Assembly: GCA_950097015.1 (NCBI GenBank)
Contig: CATNEN010000001.1
Span: forward strand, 23,413,501-23,477,500
Direction: 5' to 3'
Length of the DNA stretch: 64,000 nucleotides
Source: Macrostomum hystrix
Taxonomy: Eukaryota; Platyhelminthes; Macrostomidae
Under the pieces are notes generated by a model. That model saw nothing but the letters and a program-made list of their open reading frames with translations, had not been told where the DNA came from and searched no databases. The position numbers and the translations under genes are program-made. Positions 34,850-47,049 of this stretch are shown here, in pieces. Every line of letters starts with the position of its first letter. Positions within the stretch are counted from its first letter, which is position 1.

Positions 34850-37800
34850 TCTCTTATGTCTCTCACCTGTCTCTCTTATCTCTCTCTAACCTGTCTCTCT
34901 TGTCTCTCACCTGTCTATCTTGTCTCTCTCCAACCTGTCTCTCTTATCTCTCTCCAACCTGTCTCTCTTATCTCTCTCCCACCTGTCTCTCTTATCTCTC
35001 TCCCACCTGTCTCTCTTATCTCTCTCCAACCTGTTTCTCTTATCTCTCTCCAACCTGTTTCTCTTATCTCTCTCCAACCTGTTTCTCTTATCTCTCCAAC
35101 CTGTCTCTCTTATCTCTCTCCAACCTGTCTCTCTTATCTCTCTCCAACCTGTTTCTCTTATCTCTCTCCAACCTGTCTCTCTTATCTCTCCAAACTGTCT
35201 CTCTTATCTCTCTCCAACCTGTCTCTCTTATCTCTCTCCAACCTGTCTCTCTTATCTCTCCAACCTGTCTCTCTTATCTCTCTCCAACCTGTCTCTCTTA
35301 TCTCTCCAACCTGTCTCTCTTATCTCTCTCCAACCTGTCTCTCTTATCTCTCTCCAACCTGTTTCTCTTATCTCTCCAACCTGTTTCTCTTATCTCTCTC
35401 CAACCTGTCTCTCTTATCTCTCCAACCTGTCTCTCTTATCTCTCTCCAACCTGTCTCTCTTATCTCTCTCCAACCTGTTTCTCTTATCTCTCTCCAACCT
35501 GTCTCTCTTATCTCTCTCCAACCTGTCTCTCTTATCTCTCTCCAACCTGTCTCTCTTATCTCTCTCCAACCTGTCTCTCTTATCTCTCCAACCTGTCTCT
35601 CTTATCTCTCTCCAACCTGTTTCTCTTATCTCTCTCCAACCTGTTTCTCTTATCTCTCTCCAACCTGTTTCTCTTATCTCTCTCCAACCTGTCTCTCTTA
35701 TCTCTCTCCAACCTGTCTCTCTTATCTCTCTCCAACCTGTTTCTCTTATCTCTCCAACCTGTTTCTCTTATCTCTCTCCAACCTGTTTCTCTTATCTCTC
35801 TCCAACCTGTTTCTCTTATCTCTCCAACCTGTCTCTCTTATCTCTCTCCAACCTGTTTCTCTTATCTCTCTCCAACCTGTCTCTCTTATCTCTCCAACCT
35901 GTCTCTCTTATCTCTCTCCAACCTGTTTCTCTTATCTCTCTCCAACCTGTCTCTCTTATCTCTCCAACCTGTCTCTCTTATCTCTCTCCAACCTGTTTCT
36001 CTAATCTCTCTCCAACCTGTCTCTCTTATCTCTCTCCAACCTGTCTCTCTTATCTCTCTCCAACCTGTCTCTCTTATCTCTCTCCAACCTGTCTCTCTTA
36101 TCTCTCCAACCTGTCTCTCTTATCTCTCTCCAACCTGTTTCTCTTATCTCTCTCCAACCTGTTTCTCTTATCTCTCTCCAACCTGTTTCTCTTATCTCTC
36201 TCCAACCTGTTTCTCTTATCTCTCTCCAACCTGTCTCTCTTATCTCTCTCCAACCTGTCTCTCTTATCTCTCTCCAACCTGTCTCTCTTATCTCTCTCCA
36301 ACCTGTTTCTCTTATCTCTCCAACCTGTTTCTCTTATCTCTCTCCAACCTGTTTCTCTTTTCTCTCTCCAACCTGTTTCTCTTATCTCTCCAACCTGTCT
36401 CTCTTATCTCTCTCCAACCTGTTTCTCTTATCTCTCTCCAACCTGTCTCTCTTATCTCTCCAACCTGTCTCTCTTATCTCTCTCCAACCTGTCTCTCTTA
36501 TCTCTCCAACCTGTCTCTCTTATCTCCCTCCAACCTGTCTCTCTTATCTCTCTCCAACCTGTCTCTCTTATCTCTCTCCAACCTGTTTCTCTTATCTCTC
36601 TCCAACCTGTCTCTATTATCTCTCTCCAACCTGTCTCTCTTATCTCTCCAACCTGTTTCTCTTATCTCTCCAACCTGTTTCTCTTATCTCTCCAACCTGT
36701 CTCTCTTATCTCTCCAACCTGTTTCTCTTATCTCTCCAACCTGTTTCTCTTATCTCTCCAACCTGTCTCTCTTATCTCTCCAACCTGTTTCTCTTATCTC
36801 TCTCCAACCTGTCTCTCTTATCTCTCCAACCTGTCTCTCTTATCTCTCTCCAACCTGTCTCTCTTATCTCTCCAACCTGTTTCTCTTATTTCTCCAACCT
36901 GTTTCTCTTATCTCTCTCCAACCTGTTTCTCTTATCTCTCCAACCTGTTTCTCTTATCTCTCTCCAACCTGTTTCTCTTATCTCTTTCCAACCTGTTTCT
37001 CTTATCTCTCTCCAACCTGTTTCTCTTATCTCTCCAACCTGTTTCTCTTATCTCTCTCCAACCTGTCTCTCTTATCTCTCCAACCTGTTTCTCTTATCTC
37101 TCTCCAACCTGTTTCTCTTATCTCTCTCCAACCTGTCTCTCTTATCTCTCTCCAACCTGTCTCTCTTATCTCTCCAACCTGTCTCTCTTATCTCTCTCCA
37201 ACCTGTCTCTCTTATCTCTCTCCAACCTGTTTCTCTTATCTCTCTCCAACCTGTTTCTCTTATCTCTCCAACCTGTTTCTCTTATCTCTCCAACCTGTCT
37301 CTCTTATCTCTCCAACCTGTTTCTCTTATCTCTCCAACCTGTTTCTCTTATCTCTCTCCAACCTGTCTCTCTTATCTCTCCAACCTGTTTCTCTTATCTC
37401 TCTCCAACCTGTCTCTCTTATCTCTCTCCAACCTGTCTCTCTTATCTCTCTCCAACCTGTTTCTCTTTTCTCTCTCCAACCTGTTTCTCTTATCTCTCTC
37501 CAACCTGTCTCTCTTATCTCTCTCCAACCTGTCTCTCTTATCTCTCTCCAACCTGTTTCTCTTATCTCTCTCCAACCTGTCTCTCTTATCTCCCTCCAAC
37601 CTGTCTCTCTTATCTCTCTCCAACCTGTTTCTCTTATCTCTCTCCAACCTGTTTCTCTTATCTCTCCAACCTGTTTCTCTTATCTCTCTCCAACCTGTCT
37701 CTCTTATCTCTCTCCAACCTGTCTCTCTTATCTCTCTCCAACCTGTTTCTCTTATCTCTCCAACCTGTTTCTCTTATCTCTCCAACCTGTCTCTCTTATC

Positions 37801-38792
37801 TCTCCAACCTGTCTCTCTTATCTCTCCAACCTGTCTCTCTTATCTCTCTCCAACCTGTCTCTCTTATCTCTCTCCAACCTGTTTCTCTTATCTCTCCAAC
37901 CTGTCTCTCTTATCTCTCTCCAACCTGTCTCTCTTATCTCTCTCCAACCTGTTTCTCTTATCTCTCCAACCTGTCTCTCTTATCTCTCTCCAACCTGTTT
38001 CTCTTATCTCTCCAACCTGTTTCTCTTATCTCTCTCCAACCTGTCTCTCTTATCTCTCTCCAACCTGTCTCTCTTATCTCTCTCCAACCTGTCTCTCTTA
38101 TCTCTCCAACCTGTTTCTCTTATCTCTCTCCAACCTGTCTCTCTTATCTCTCCAACCTGTTTCTCTTATCTCTCTCCAACCTGTCTCTCTTATCTCCCTC
38201 CAACCTGTCTCTCTTATCTCTCTCCAACCTGTTTCTCTTATCTCTCTCCAACCTGTTTCTCTTATCTCTCTCCAACCTGTCTCTCTTATCTCTCTCCAAC
38301 CTGTCTCTCTTATCTCTCTCCAACCTGTCTCTCTTATCTCTCTCCAACCTGTTTCTCTTATCTCTCCAACCTGTTTCTCTTATCTCTCCAACCTGTCTCT
38401 CTTATCTCTCCAACCTGTCTCTCTTATCTCTCCAACCTGTCTCTCTTATCTCTCTCCAACCTGTCTCTCTTATCTCTCTCCAACCTGTTTCTCTTATCTC
38501 TCCAACCTGTCTCTCTTATCTCTCTCCAACCTGTCTCTCTTATCTCTCTCCAACCTGTTTCTCTTATCTCTCCAACCTGTCTCTCTTATCTCTCTCCAAC
38601 CTGTTTCTCTTATCTCTCCAACCTGTTTCTCTTATCTCTCTCCAACCTGTCTCTCTTATCTCTCTCCAACCTGTCTCTCTTATCCCTCTCCAACCTGTCT
38701 CTCTTATCCCTCTCCAACCTGTTTCTCTTATCTCTCTCCAACCTGTTTCTCTTATCTCTCTCCAACCTGTTTCTCTTATCTCTCTTCTCTCT
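34850..38792 (-). repeat. 3.9-kb minisatellite of 22/24-bp units in the intron of the minus-strand gene
   Basis: About 170 units. A 22-bp form (CTGTYTCTCTTATCTCTCCA then AC) and a 24-bp form with one more TC are interspersed with a C/T variant at position 5. It ends about 40 bp upstream of the splice acceptor of the 33077-34806 exon. On the gene's sense strand it reads GAGAGATAAGAGA, related to the GAGAGATAAGACACGG family. It has no stops in plus frames, giving spurious ORFs over 1300 codons. Confidence 0.97.
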
Positions 38793-39295
38793 ATCCATTC
38801 CCTGATAATATTATTTGGTCAAAATCTTAATTCTCAATAAGTAGAAATACTCAGGACTTACTGGGCACAACCATTTTCGATCTACTTTGAAGTGTCAACG
38901 AGTTTTCTGAATGCTGAGTTAAGCGCCAATCAACAGAAATCAATTCAACGGTAAAAACTGATAGATTTTGTCCTGCATGCTGATCGGCAATATTTCACTA
39001 TTTTAGCTTTTGTCTATGGAACACTTTTGCATGAAAAAATTTTTTGCTGCTCAGCTAATCGGTACAAGGTATAATGATTTCATGTTATTTTTAGTAGTAG
39101 GCATTAACGAAAATGTTTGAAATTAACAGTTGTCATTATCTGATTGAGAATGGGAAATGGAGTTTTAAGGATACTAAATTTAAGCAATAATATAAACTTA
39201 CGATAATATTTACATTGAAAAACAATAATAATCAACTTCATGTTAAAAAAATAGAAATAAAATAGAGCGAAGATCGATATTTTAGCAGAAGAAAT
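38793..39295. other. AT-rich unique DNA
   Basis: No exon or element recognised on either strand. Confidence 0.4.
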
Positions 39296-39297
39296 GG

Positions 39298-39712
39298 TAG
39301 AAGACGAGTAAATATGAGACTTGGACAGCAGAGGGTAGACAGGAGAGGGTAGACAGTTGAGGGTAGACAAAAATGGTAGACAGGAGAGGGTAGACAGTTG
39401 AGGGTAGACAAAAATGGTAGACAGGAGAGGGTAGACAGTTGAGGGTAGACAAAAATGGTAGACAGGAGAGGGTAGACAAAAATGGTAGACAGAAGAGGGT
39501 AGACAAAATTGGTAGAAAGGAGAGGGTACACAGAAGATAGTAGACATGAGAGGGTAGACATGAGAGGGTAGACAAAAATGGTAGACAGGAGAGGGTAGAC
39601 AAAAATGGTAGACAGGAGAGGGTAGACAAAAATGGTAGACAGTTGAGGGTAGACAAAAATGGTAGACTGGACAGGGTAGACAGGTGAGGGTAGACAGGTG
39701 AGGGTAGATATT
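39298..39712 (+). repeat. ~27-bp purine-rich minisatellite
   Basis: About 16 units of AGGAGAGGGTAGACAAAAAT plus GGTAGAC, with GTTGAGGGTAGAC variants. A distant relative of the GAGAGAT-type arrays at most. Confidence 0.9.
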
Positions 39713-40354
39713 CCATAGTGAAGTCCCAAGTTGAATTATGTAATTTATAAATGGGCGGTTTCGTGATTTCAATGCCTCTTTCTACCCCTCATGTCTACTA
39801 GGTTAAAGTCGGGAGTATTCTCGACTATCTTAACCCCACAAATCCCAATAAATATTTGTCCCCTTTTTAATTATCAAATCATTTCCAGAAATTCTGAGCT
39901 ATTTGACCCCAAGCATGCTGCAGCCATGGCAACAGAAGAGACAAGGCAGAAGGGGTCCAGATTGACAGTAATTAATGATGATTTGTGACAGTCAAATGAT
40001 GCACTGTGCCTGTGCCAAACTGCGGGTTCGCCTTCGCCTAGCAACAAAATGATGGGCCAATGTTTATGCAATGACGTGCTTGCTTCCAATTTAACTGTCG
40101 AGCTATCAATGTGTGAATCCTAAGTGGCTTATGCGTTAGCTGTTATGAAAATTGGGACTATAAGTCAACTAATATCGATTTTTAATAGGCATATTGGCTT
40201 TCTTCTTCCACAGACACCCATTTCATTCTTTCGTTTCTTATCGCTACTTCTCTCATCCTCTTCTATTCCTCTTTTATCCCCTCCTAATCCTTCTAGACTA
40301 AGCAATACAGAAATATATATATTGGATTGACAGCTATTACAGTTAAAAACAAAA
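39713..40354. other. Unique intergenic DNA
   Basis: Nothing recognised. Short ORFs at 39791 and 40124 have no protein-like features. Confidence 0.4.
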
Positions 40355-40722
40355 AGTAATAATAATTGCAGGAGGGCTGCAGACAATGGCACATCATTTA
40401 GTGACACTAGACCTTCAATCAGCGAGGAATCAATTCTGCCCATTTCGCTGACTCCTGAGCACACACCCACACAGATACTGTACGCAGGCACACGCTCACA
40501 CAGGTGTGTACATCTGCCCTGACTTTCTCATCGTCAAGCAGTGTACACTCTCACTGAGCCTTGGAGGTTGACCCTCAAGGGCGTAAATTGCACAACAAAC
40601 CCCCAAAGCCTTCTCTCCGCGGCTGCGCCCCAAATGAATGTGGCCTCGCCGCGGAATCGAGCTCAGGGACCTTGTTGCAAAAAGCAAACGCGATAACCGC
40701 TCTGCCACCGAACCCCTGCTCA
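40355..40722 (-). mobile_element. SINE family A, full length
   Basis: Minus orientation: head GGGGTTCGGTGGCAGAGCGG, B box GAGCTCGATTCC, body CACATTCATTTGGGGCGCAG. The 3' end GCAGCCCTCC is followed by an ATTATTATT tail at the left end. Confidence 0.9.
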
Positions 40723-41570
40723 ATCAGAAACTTGATTGAACCGAATTAAGCAGCTATTCAGGAAATTAATTTGACAAATCGCATGACCATTAGCCATTGA
40801 ATTTTAAAATCCTTTAATCCAAATTTATTGGGGATTAAGGGATTAGAGAAACAGATTATATCGGTTAGGACACAATGGGCTGCAAAACGATTTGATGCAA
40901 ATTATAAGCAGCAGCAGCAGCAGTGATGCTGCTTTGAAACACTTCATTATCCAGCGGCATGCTTAAAACACAGGTCTGTTGAAGAGGCTCGGAGAAGCTT
41001 GCGCAACCCAGCGGTCCACCGTCAACCCAGCGCCCGCTATTTTTAGATTTGTCGGCATCATAAAACTGTCACAAAGGCTCGACAATTCCTGAGCTGCTGC
41101 TCAGCCTTCCTCTGCAGCCACTTCATCGGCGGCGCCCCGCCTCCCGCAGCCCGCGAGCGGACCTCGATCGGTCACTTCCCAAAGGAGCGATGACGCGAAC
41201 TAGCGGGGTGGGTGGTTGGGGATAAAGGATTAACTCGATTTGCCCCATCGTCCAACCTTCTATGCTGATAATTTTGTCTATCCGTGTCTGTCTGCCTGTC
41301 TGTCTGTGTGCCGCTGACTCACCGCATCGCGGCGACAGTGATAGCCTCCTAGGCACTGGTCAGTGTGCGCAAACTGTAGCTTCGGATCAGTTATAACAAA
41401 GTTATATGAGCAGTACGACTCAGCTCTTAGCCAAAAATACTGGTAAACGCTTTCTCTAGATAACATCTCGCACTAACTCGGTGGGAAGAATGCCACTTAT
41501 CCTATTTATCCCTGAGTGCTTTGATACAACTCTCGGATCCGTGCGAGAACACACAGCAATATCCCCAATG
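40723..41570. other. Unique DNA with a GC-rich block
   Basis: 40723-40900 is AT-rich. 41100-41220 is GC- and CpG-rich (GGCGGCGCCCCGCCTCCCGC) and could be a promoter of a minus-strand gene, but no supported first exon follows. A short AGC run lies at 40909-40923. Confidence 0.3.
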
Positions 41571-41574
41571 ATAT

Positions 41575-42465
41575 CAGCTAACAATCCCACATGACTTTTC
41601 TCACAGTCTCACCTTACATTTCTCCCTGTCTCACCTAACATTTCTCGCAGTCTCACCTTACATTTCTCCCTGTCTCACCTTACATTTCTCCCTGTCTCAC
41701 CTTACATTTCTCACAGTCTCACCTTACATTTCTCACAGTCTCACCTTACATTCCTCCCTGTCTCACCTTACATTTCTCCCTGTCTCACGTTACATTTCTC
41801 CCTGTCTCACCTTACATTTCTCACAGTCTCACCTTACATTTCTCACAGTCTCACCTTAAATTTCTCCCTGTCTCACCTTACATTTCTCACAGTCTCACCT
41901 TACATTTCTCACAGTCTCACCTTACATTTCTCACAGTCTCACCTTACATTCCTCCCTGTCTCACCTTACATTTCTCCCTGTCTCACGTTACATTTCTCCC
42001 TGTCTCACCTTACATTTCTCACAGTCTCACCTTACATTTCTCACAGTCTCACCTTAAATTTCTCCCTGTCTCACCTTACATTTCTCACAGTCTCACCTTA
42101 CATTTCTCACAGTCTCACCTTACATTTCTCACAGTCTCACCTTACATTTCTCACAGTCTCACCTTACATTTCTCCCTGTCTCACGTTACATTTCTCCCTG
42201 TCTCACCTTACATTTCTCACAGTCTCACCTTACATTTCTCACAGTCTCACCTTAAATTTCTCCCTGTCTCACCTTACATTTCTCACAGTCTCACCTTACA
42301 TTTCTCACAGTCTCACCTTAAATTTCTCCCTGTCTCACCTTACATTTCTCACAGTCTCACCTTACATTTCTCACAGTTCTCACCTTACATTTCTCCCTGT
42401 CTCACCTTACATTTCTCACAGTTCTCACCTTACATTTCTCTGGGTCTCACCTTGCATTTCTCCCA
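41575..42465 (+). repeat. 22-bp minisatellite with 198-bp higher-order periodicity
   Basis: About 40 units of CTCACCTTACATTTCTCACA plus GT, alternating with a CTCCCTGT form. The rare variant CTCACGTTACATTTC recurs at about 41784, 41982 and 42180, exactly 198 bp (nine units) apart, showing block duplication. Confidence 0.95.
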
Positions 42466-42784
42466 AACTAAAATGAGACTATTGCAACAGGCAATAGAAA
42501 TGCAGTGCTCATTCTTGTAGGCAGTTGTAGGAAGCCGCGAGACAGCGGTATCGATAGGTGAGACAGGAACAGGCGGCGAACTCAGAACTCGCTTGTCGGG
42601 GAAGTGAATCAATGCTACTCGATAAGCGCAATACCTGTCGGACAGAGCTCCTTCCGTTGCCGCCTCTGCATTGCTCAGGTTAGACAGGACTCAGCCTCTC
42701 ATGTCCATCCATGTCCGGGGTTCTCAGAAATTAAAGTGGCTCAATATCGACTGCCTGCTGTGATTCCATCTGCTTAGTCACTCT
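42466..42784. other. Unique spacer between two minisatellites
   Basis: No supported gene. A 60-codon minus ORF here has no recognisable features. Confidence 0.35.
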
Positions 42785-45700
42785 TGGGATAAAATTGTTC
42801 GATGTCTCACACTGAGATTTTAGGGATAAATGTGCAATGTCTCACACTGAGATTTTAGGGATAAATGTGCGATGTCTCACACTGAGATTATAGGGATAAA
42901 TGTGCGATGTCTCAGACCGAGATTTTAGGGATAAATGTGCGATGTCTCACACTGAGATTTTAGGGATAAATGTGCGATGTCTCACACTGAGATTTTAGGG
43001 ATAAATGTGCAATGTCTCACACTGAGATTTTAGGGATAAATGTGCGATGTCTCACACTGAGATTTTAGGGATAAATGTGCAATGTCTCACACTGAGATTT
43101 TAGGGATAAATGTGCAATGTCTCAGACTGAGATTTTAGGGATAAATGTGCAATGTCTCACACTGAGATTTTAGGGATAAATATGCGATGTCTCACACTGA
43201 GATTTTAGGGATAAATGTGCGATGTGTCACACTGAGATTTTAGGGATAAATATGCGATGTCTCACACTGAGATTTTAGGGATAAATGTGCAATGTCTCAG
43301 ACTGAGATTTTAGGGATAAATGTGCAATATCTCACACTGAGATTTTAGGGATAAATGTGCGATGTCTCAGACTGAGATTTTAGGGATAAATATGCGATGT
43401 CTCACACTGAGATTTTAGGGATAAATGTGCAATGTCTCACACTGAGATTTTAGGGATAAATGTGCGATGTCTCAGACTGAGATTTTAGGGATAAATGTGC
43501 GATGTCTCAGACCGAGATTTTAGGGATAAATGTGCGATGTCTCACACTGAGATTTTAGGGATAAATGTGCGATGTCTCACACTGAGATTTTAGGGATAAA
43601 TGTGCAATGTCTCACACTGAGATTTTAGGGATAAATGTGCGATGTCTCACACTGAGATTTTAGGGATAAATGTGCAATGTCTCACACTGAGATTTTAGGG
43701 ATAAATGTGCAATGTCTCAGACTGAGATTTTAGGGATAAATGTGCAATGTCTCACACTGAGATTTTAGGGATAAATATGCGATGTCTCACACTGAGATTT
43801 TAGGGATAAATGTGCGATGTGTCACACTGAGATTTTAGGGATAAATATGCGATGTCTCACACTGAGATTTTAGGGATAAATGTGCAATGTCTCAGACTGA
43901 GATTTTAGGGATAAATGTGCAATATCTCACACTGAGATTTTAGGGATAAATGTGCGATGTCTCAGACTGAGATTTTAGGGATAAATATGCGATGTCTCAC
44001 ACTGAGATTTTAGGGATAAATGTGCAATGTCTCACACTGAGATTTTAGGGATAAATGTGCGATGTCTCAGACTGAGATTTTAGGGATAAATGTGCGATGT
44101 CTCAGACTGAGATTTTAGGGATAAATGTGCGATGTCTCAGACTGAGATTTTAGGGATAAATATGCGATGTCTGAGACTGAGATTTTAGGGATAAATGTGC
44201 AATGTCTCACACTGAGATTTTAGGGATAAATGTGCGATGTCTCAGACTGAGATTTTAGGGATAAATATGCGATGTCTCAGACTGAGATTTTAGGGATAAA
44301 TGTGCAATGTCTCACACTGAGATTTTAGGGATAAATGTGCGATGTCTCAGACTGAGATTTTAGGGATAAATGTGCGATGTCTCACACTGAGATTTTAGGG
44401 ATAAATGTGCGATGTCTCACACTGAGATTATTGGGATAAATGTGTGATGTCTCACACTGAGATTTTAGGGATAAATGTGCGATGTCTCAGACTGAGATTT
44501 TAGGGATAAATGTGCGATGTCTCAGACTGAGATTTTAGGGATAAATGTGCGATGTCTCACACTGAGATTATTGGGATAAATGTGCGATGTCTCAGACTGA
44601 GATTATTGGGATAAATGTGTGATGTCTCACACTGAGATTTTAGGGATAAATGTGCGATGTCTCAGACTGAGATTTTAGGGATAAATGTGCGATGTCTCAG
44701 ACTGAGATTTTAGGGATAAATGTGCGATGTCTCACACTGAGATTATTGGGATAAATGTGCGATGTCTCAGACTGAGATTATTGGGATAAATGTGCGATGT
44801 CTCAGGCTGAGATTATTGGGATAAATGTGCGATGTCTCAGACTGAGATTATTGGGATAAATGTGCGATGTCTCAGACTGAGATTATTGGGATAAATGTGC
44901 GATGTGTCACACTGAGATTTTAGGGATAAATATGCGATGTCTCACACTGAGATTTTAGGGATAAATGTGCAATGTCTCAGACTGAGATTTTAGGGATAAA
45001 TGTGCAATGTCTCACACTGAGATTTTAGGGATAAATGTGCGATGTCTCAGACTGAGATTTTAGAGATAAATATGCGATGTCTCACACTGAGATTTTAGGG
45101 ATAAATGTGCAATGTCTCACACTGAGATTTTAGGGATAAATGTGCGATGTCTCAGACTGAGATTTTAGGGATAAATGTGCGATGTCTCAGACTGAGATTT
45201 TAGGGATAAATGTGCGATGTCTCAGACTGAGATTTTAGGGATAAATGTGCGATGTCTCAGACTGAGATTTTAGGGATAAATGTGCGATGTCTCAGACTGA
45301 GATTTTAGGGATAAATGTGCGATGTCTCACACTGAGATTATTGGGATAAATGTGCGATGTCTCAGACTGAGATTATTGGGATAAATGTGCGATGTCTCAG
45401 GCTGAGATTATTGGGATAAATGTGCGATGTCTCAGGCTGAGATTATTGGGATAAATGTGCGATGTCTCACACTGAGATTTTAGGGATAAATGTGCGATGT
45501 GTCACACTGAGATTATTGGGATAAATGTGCGATGTCTCACACTGAGATTATTGGGATAAATGTGCAATGTCTCACACTGAGATTATTGGGATAAATGTGC
45601 GATGTCTCAGACTGAGATTATTGGGATAAATGTGCGATGTCTCAGGCTGAGATTATTGGGATAAATGTGCGATGTCTCAGGCTGAGATTATTGGGATAAA

Positions 45701-46070
45701 TGTGCGATGTCTCACACTGAGATTTTAGGGATAAATGTGCGATGTGTCACACTGAGATTATTGGGATAAATGTGCGATGTCTCACACTGAGATTATTGGG
45801 ATAAATGTGCAATGTCTCACACTGAGATTATTGGGATAAATGTGCGATGTCTCAGACTGAGATTATTGGGATAAATGTGCGATGTCTCAGACTGAGATTT
45901 TAGGGATAATTTTTTGTTGTCTCACGTTGAGATTATTGGGATAATTGTATGTTTTCTCATGTTAATATACTCAGACTAAATTTGTGTTCTAAAACTGAGA
46001 TTATGGGGATAAATTTGAGTTTTCTCACCTTGAGATTAAGGGGATAAATGTGTATTTTGTCACGATGACA
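42785..46070 (+). repeat. 35-bp minisatellite with nested block duplications
   Basis: About 90 units of GATGTCTCACACTGAGATTT plus TAGGGATAAATGTGC. Variants (CAG for CAC, TATTGGG for TTTAGGG, AAT for GAT) recur in blocks. The variant CAGACCGAG occurs at 42913 and 43508 (595 bp, 17 units). The CAGGCTGAG pair at 45398 recurs 245 bp (seven units) later. Degenerate units mark the right edge. Confidence 0.97.
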
Positions 46071-46555
46071 CTGTGAGAAGAGTAAGGTAATATTTAAAGA
46101 AATTTCACATTAGACTGATAAAATTAGAAAATGCGATTCTGTGATTTATCCACGCTTAGTGAAGATTTCTCTAACGATCATAGTCTGTCCAATCAGACTT
46201 CAGAAATGAGAAATCAATGCTCAGAAAACTCAGAGTCGCCATCCCGATGGATGAGAAGATATCAATGAGTGTTGGTGCTCATCATTTCAGCATCGGCTGA
46301 ATAGCAAAAGCTGGGTAAATTAATTTCCTTTACTTGAAGAAGCAGAGAGACTGCCGATTGTGACGTAACACGCTGTTCAAGGATACCAGAATGTGACTAT
46401 GACCAGGGATTGCTCAAATGGGATCGACAGTGCTAGAAAATTCAATCACATGCTGAGCTTGTTGACCAAACTGCTTCGACGCTGACAGCTTGCAATTTGC
46501 CTGTTATTTACAAGTGCCAGCCACATAACTCACTCATATAGAACTTGGTGTGTGT
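46071..46555. other. Unique DNA
   Basis: No gene or repeat recognised. Confidence 0.4.
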
Positions 46556-46557
46556 TT

Positions 46558-46745
46558 AGATGGAGAGTCTGAGGGAGAGACTGAGGGAGAGGCTGAGAGA
46601 GAGACTGAGGGAGAGACTGAGGGAGAGACTGAGAGAGAGACTGAGGGAGAGACTGAGGGAGAGACTGAGAGAGAGACTGAGGGAGAGATTGAGGTAGAGA
46701 CTGAGGGAGAGAGACTGAGAGAGACTGAGGGAGTGACTGAGGAGG
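46558..46745 (+). repeat. 12-bp purine-rich minisatellite
   Basis: About 15 units of GAGGGAGAGACT / GAGAGAGAGACT. It makes an artificial Glu/Thr-rich ORF. Confidence 0.9.
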
Positions 46746-47049
46746 AAGACGGAAGGGAAATTAAGGCAAAAACGGAGTGTTGCAGGATATTGTTTTACAT
46801 ACCTAAAACCAGAAATGCACATTTTCAGATGTAAATATGCATCGCAACTATTTTTTAACAGAATAAGAGAAAACGGTTAAATAAGCATTAGCCCGGAATG
46901 TTTTTCGTCAAGCACTGATTTTGTTATTCCAGGCTGTTAGACAATTCCATGTAATTTTACTTTCATATTAGATTTTGAAAGTAACAAATAATAACATTGT
47001 GTTACTTCCATTTGTCAGGCATTAAAGAACCGATGTTAATTTTGTGAAG

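Noticed and set aside
34762-38840. Plus-strand ORFs over 1300 codons rich in Leu/Ser
   Set aside because: An effect of the 22/24-bp pyrimidine repeat; frame changes at every unit-length switch without cost, which no real protein shows.
41123-41356. GC-rich first exon on the minus strand (MKWLQRKAEQQ start)
   Set aside because: Open for only about 22 codons with a weak donor whose phase does not match the 34806 exon.
41575-46070. CRISPR-like regular arrays
   Set aside because: Head-to-tail minisatellites with no unique spacers, in a eukaryotic genome.
46550-46834. Glu/Thr-rich ORF
   Set aside because: Produced by the 12-bp GAGGGAGAGACT repeat.
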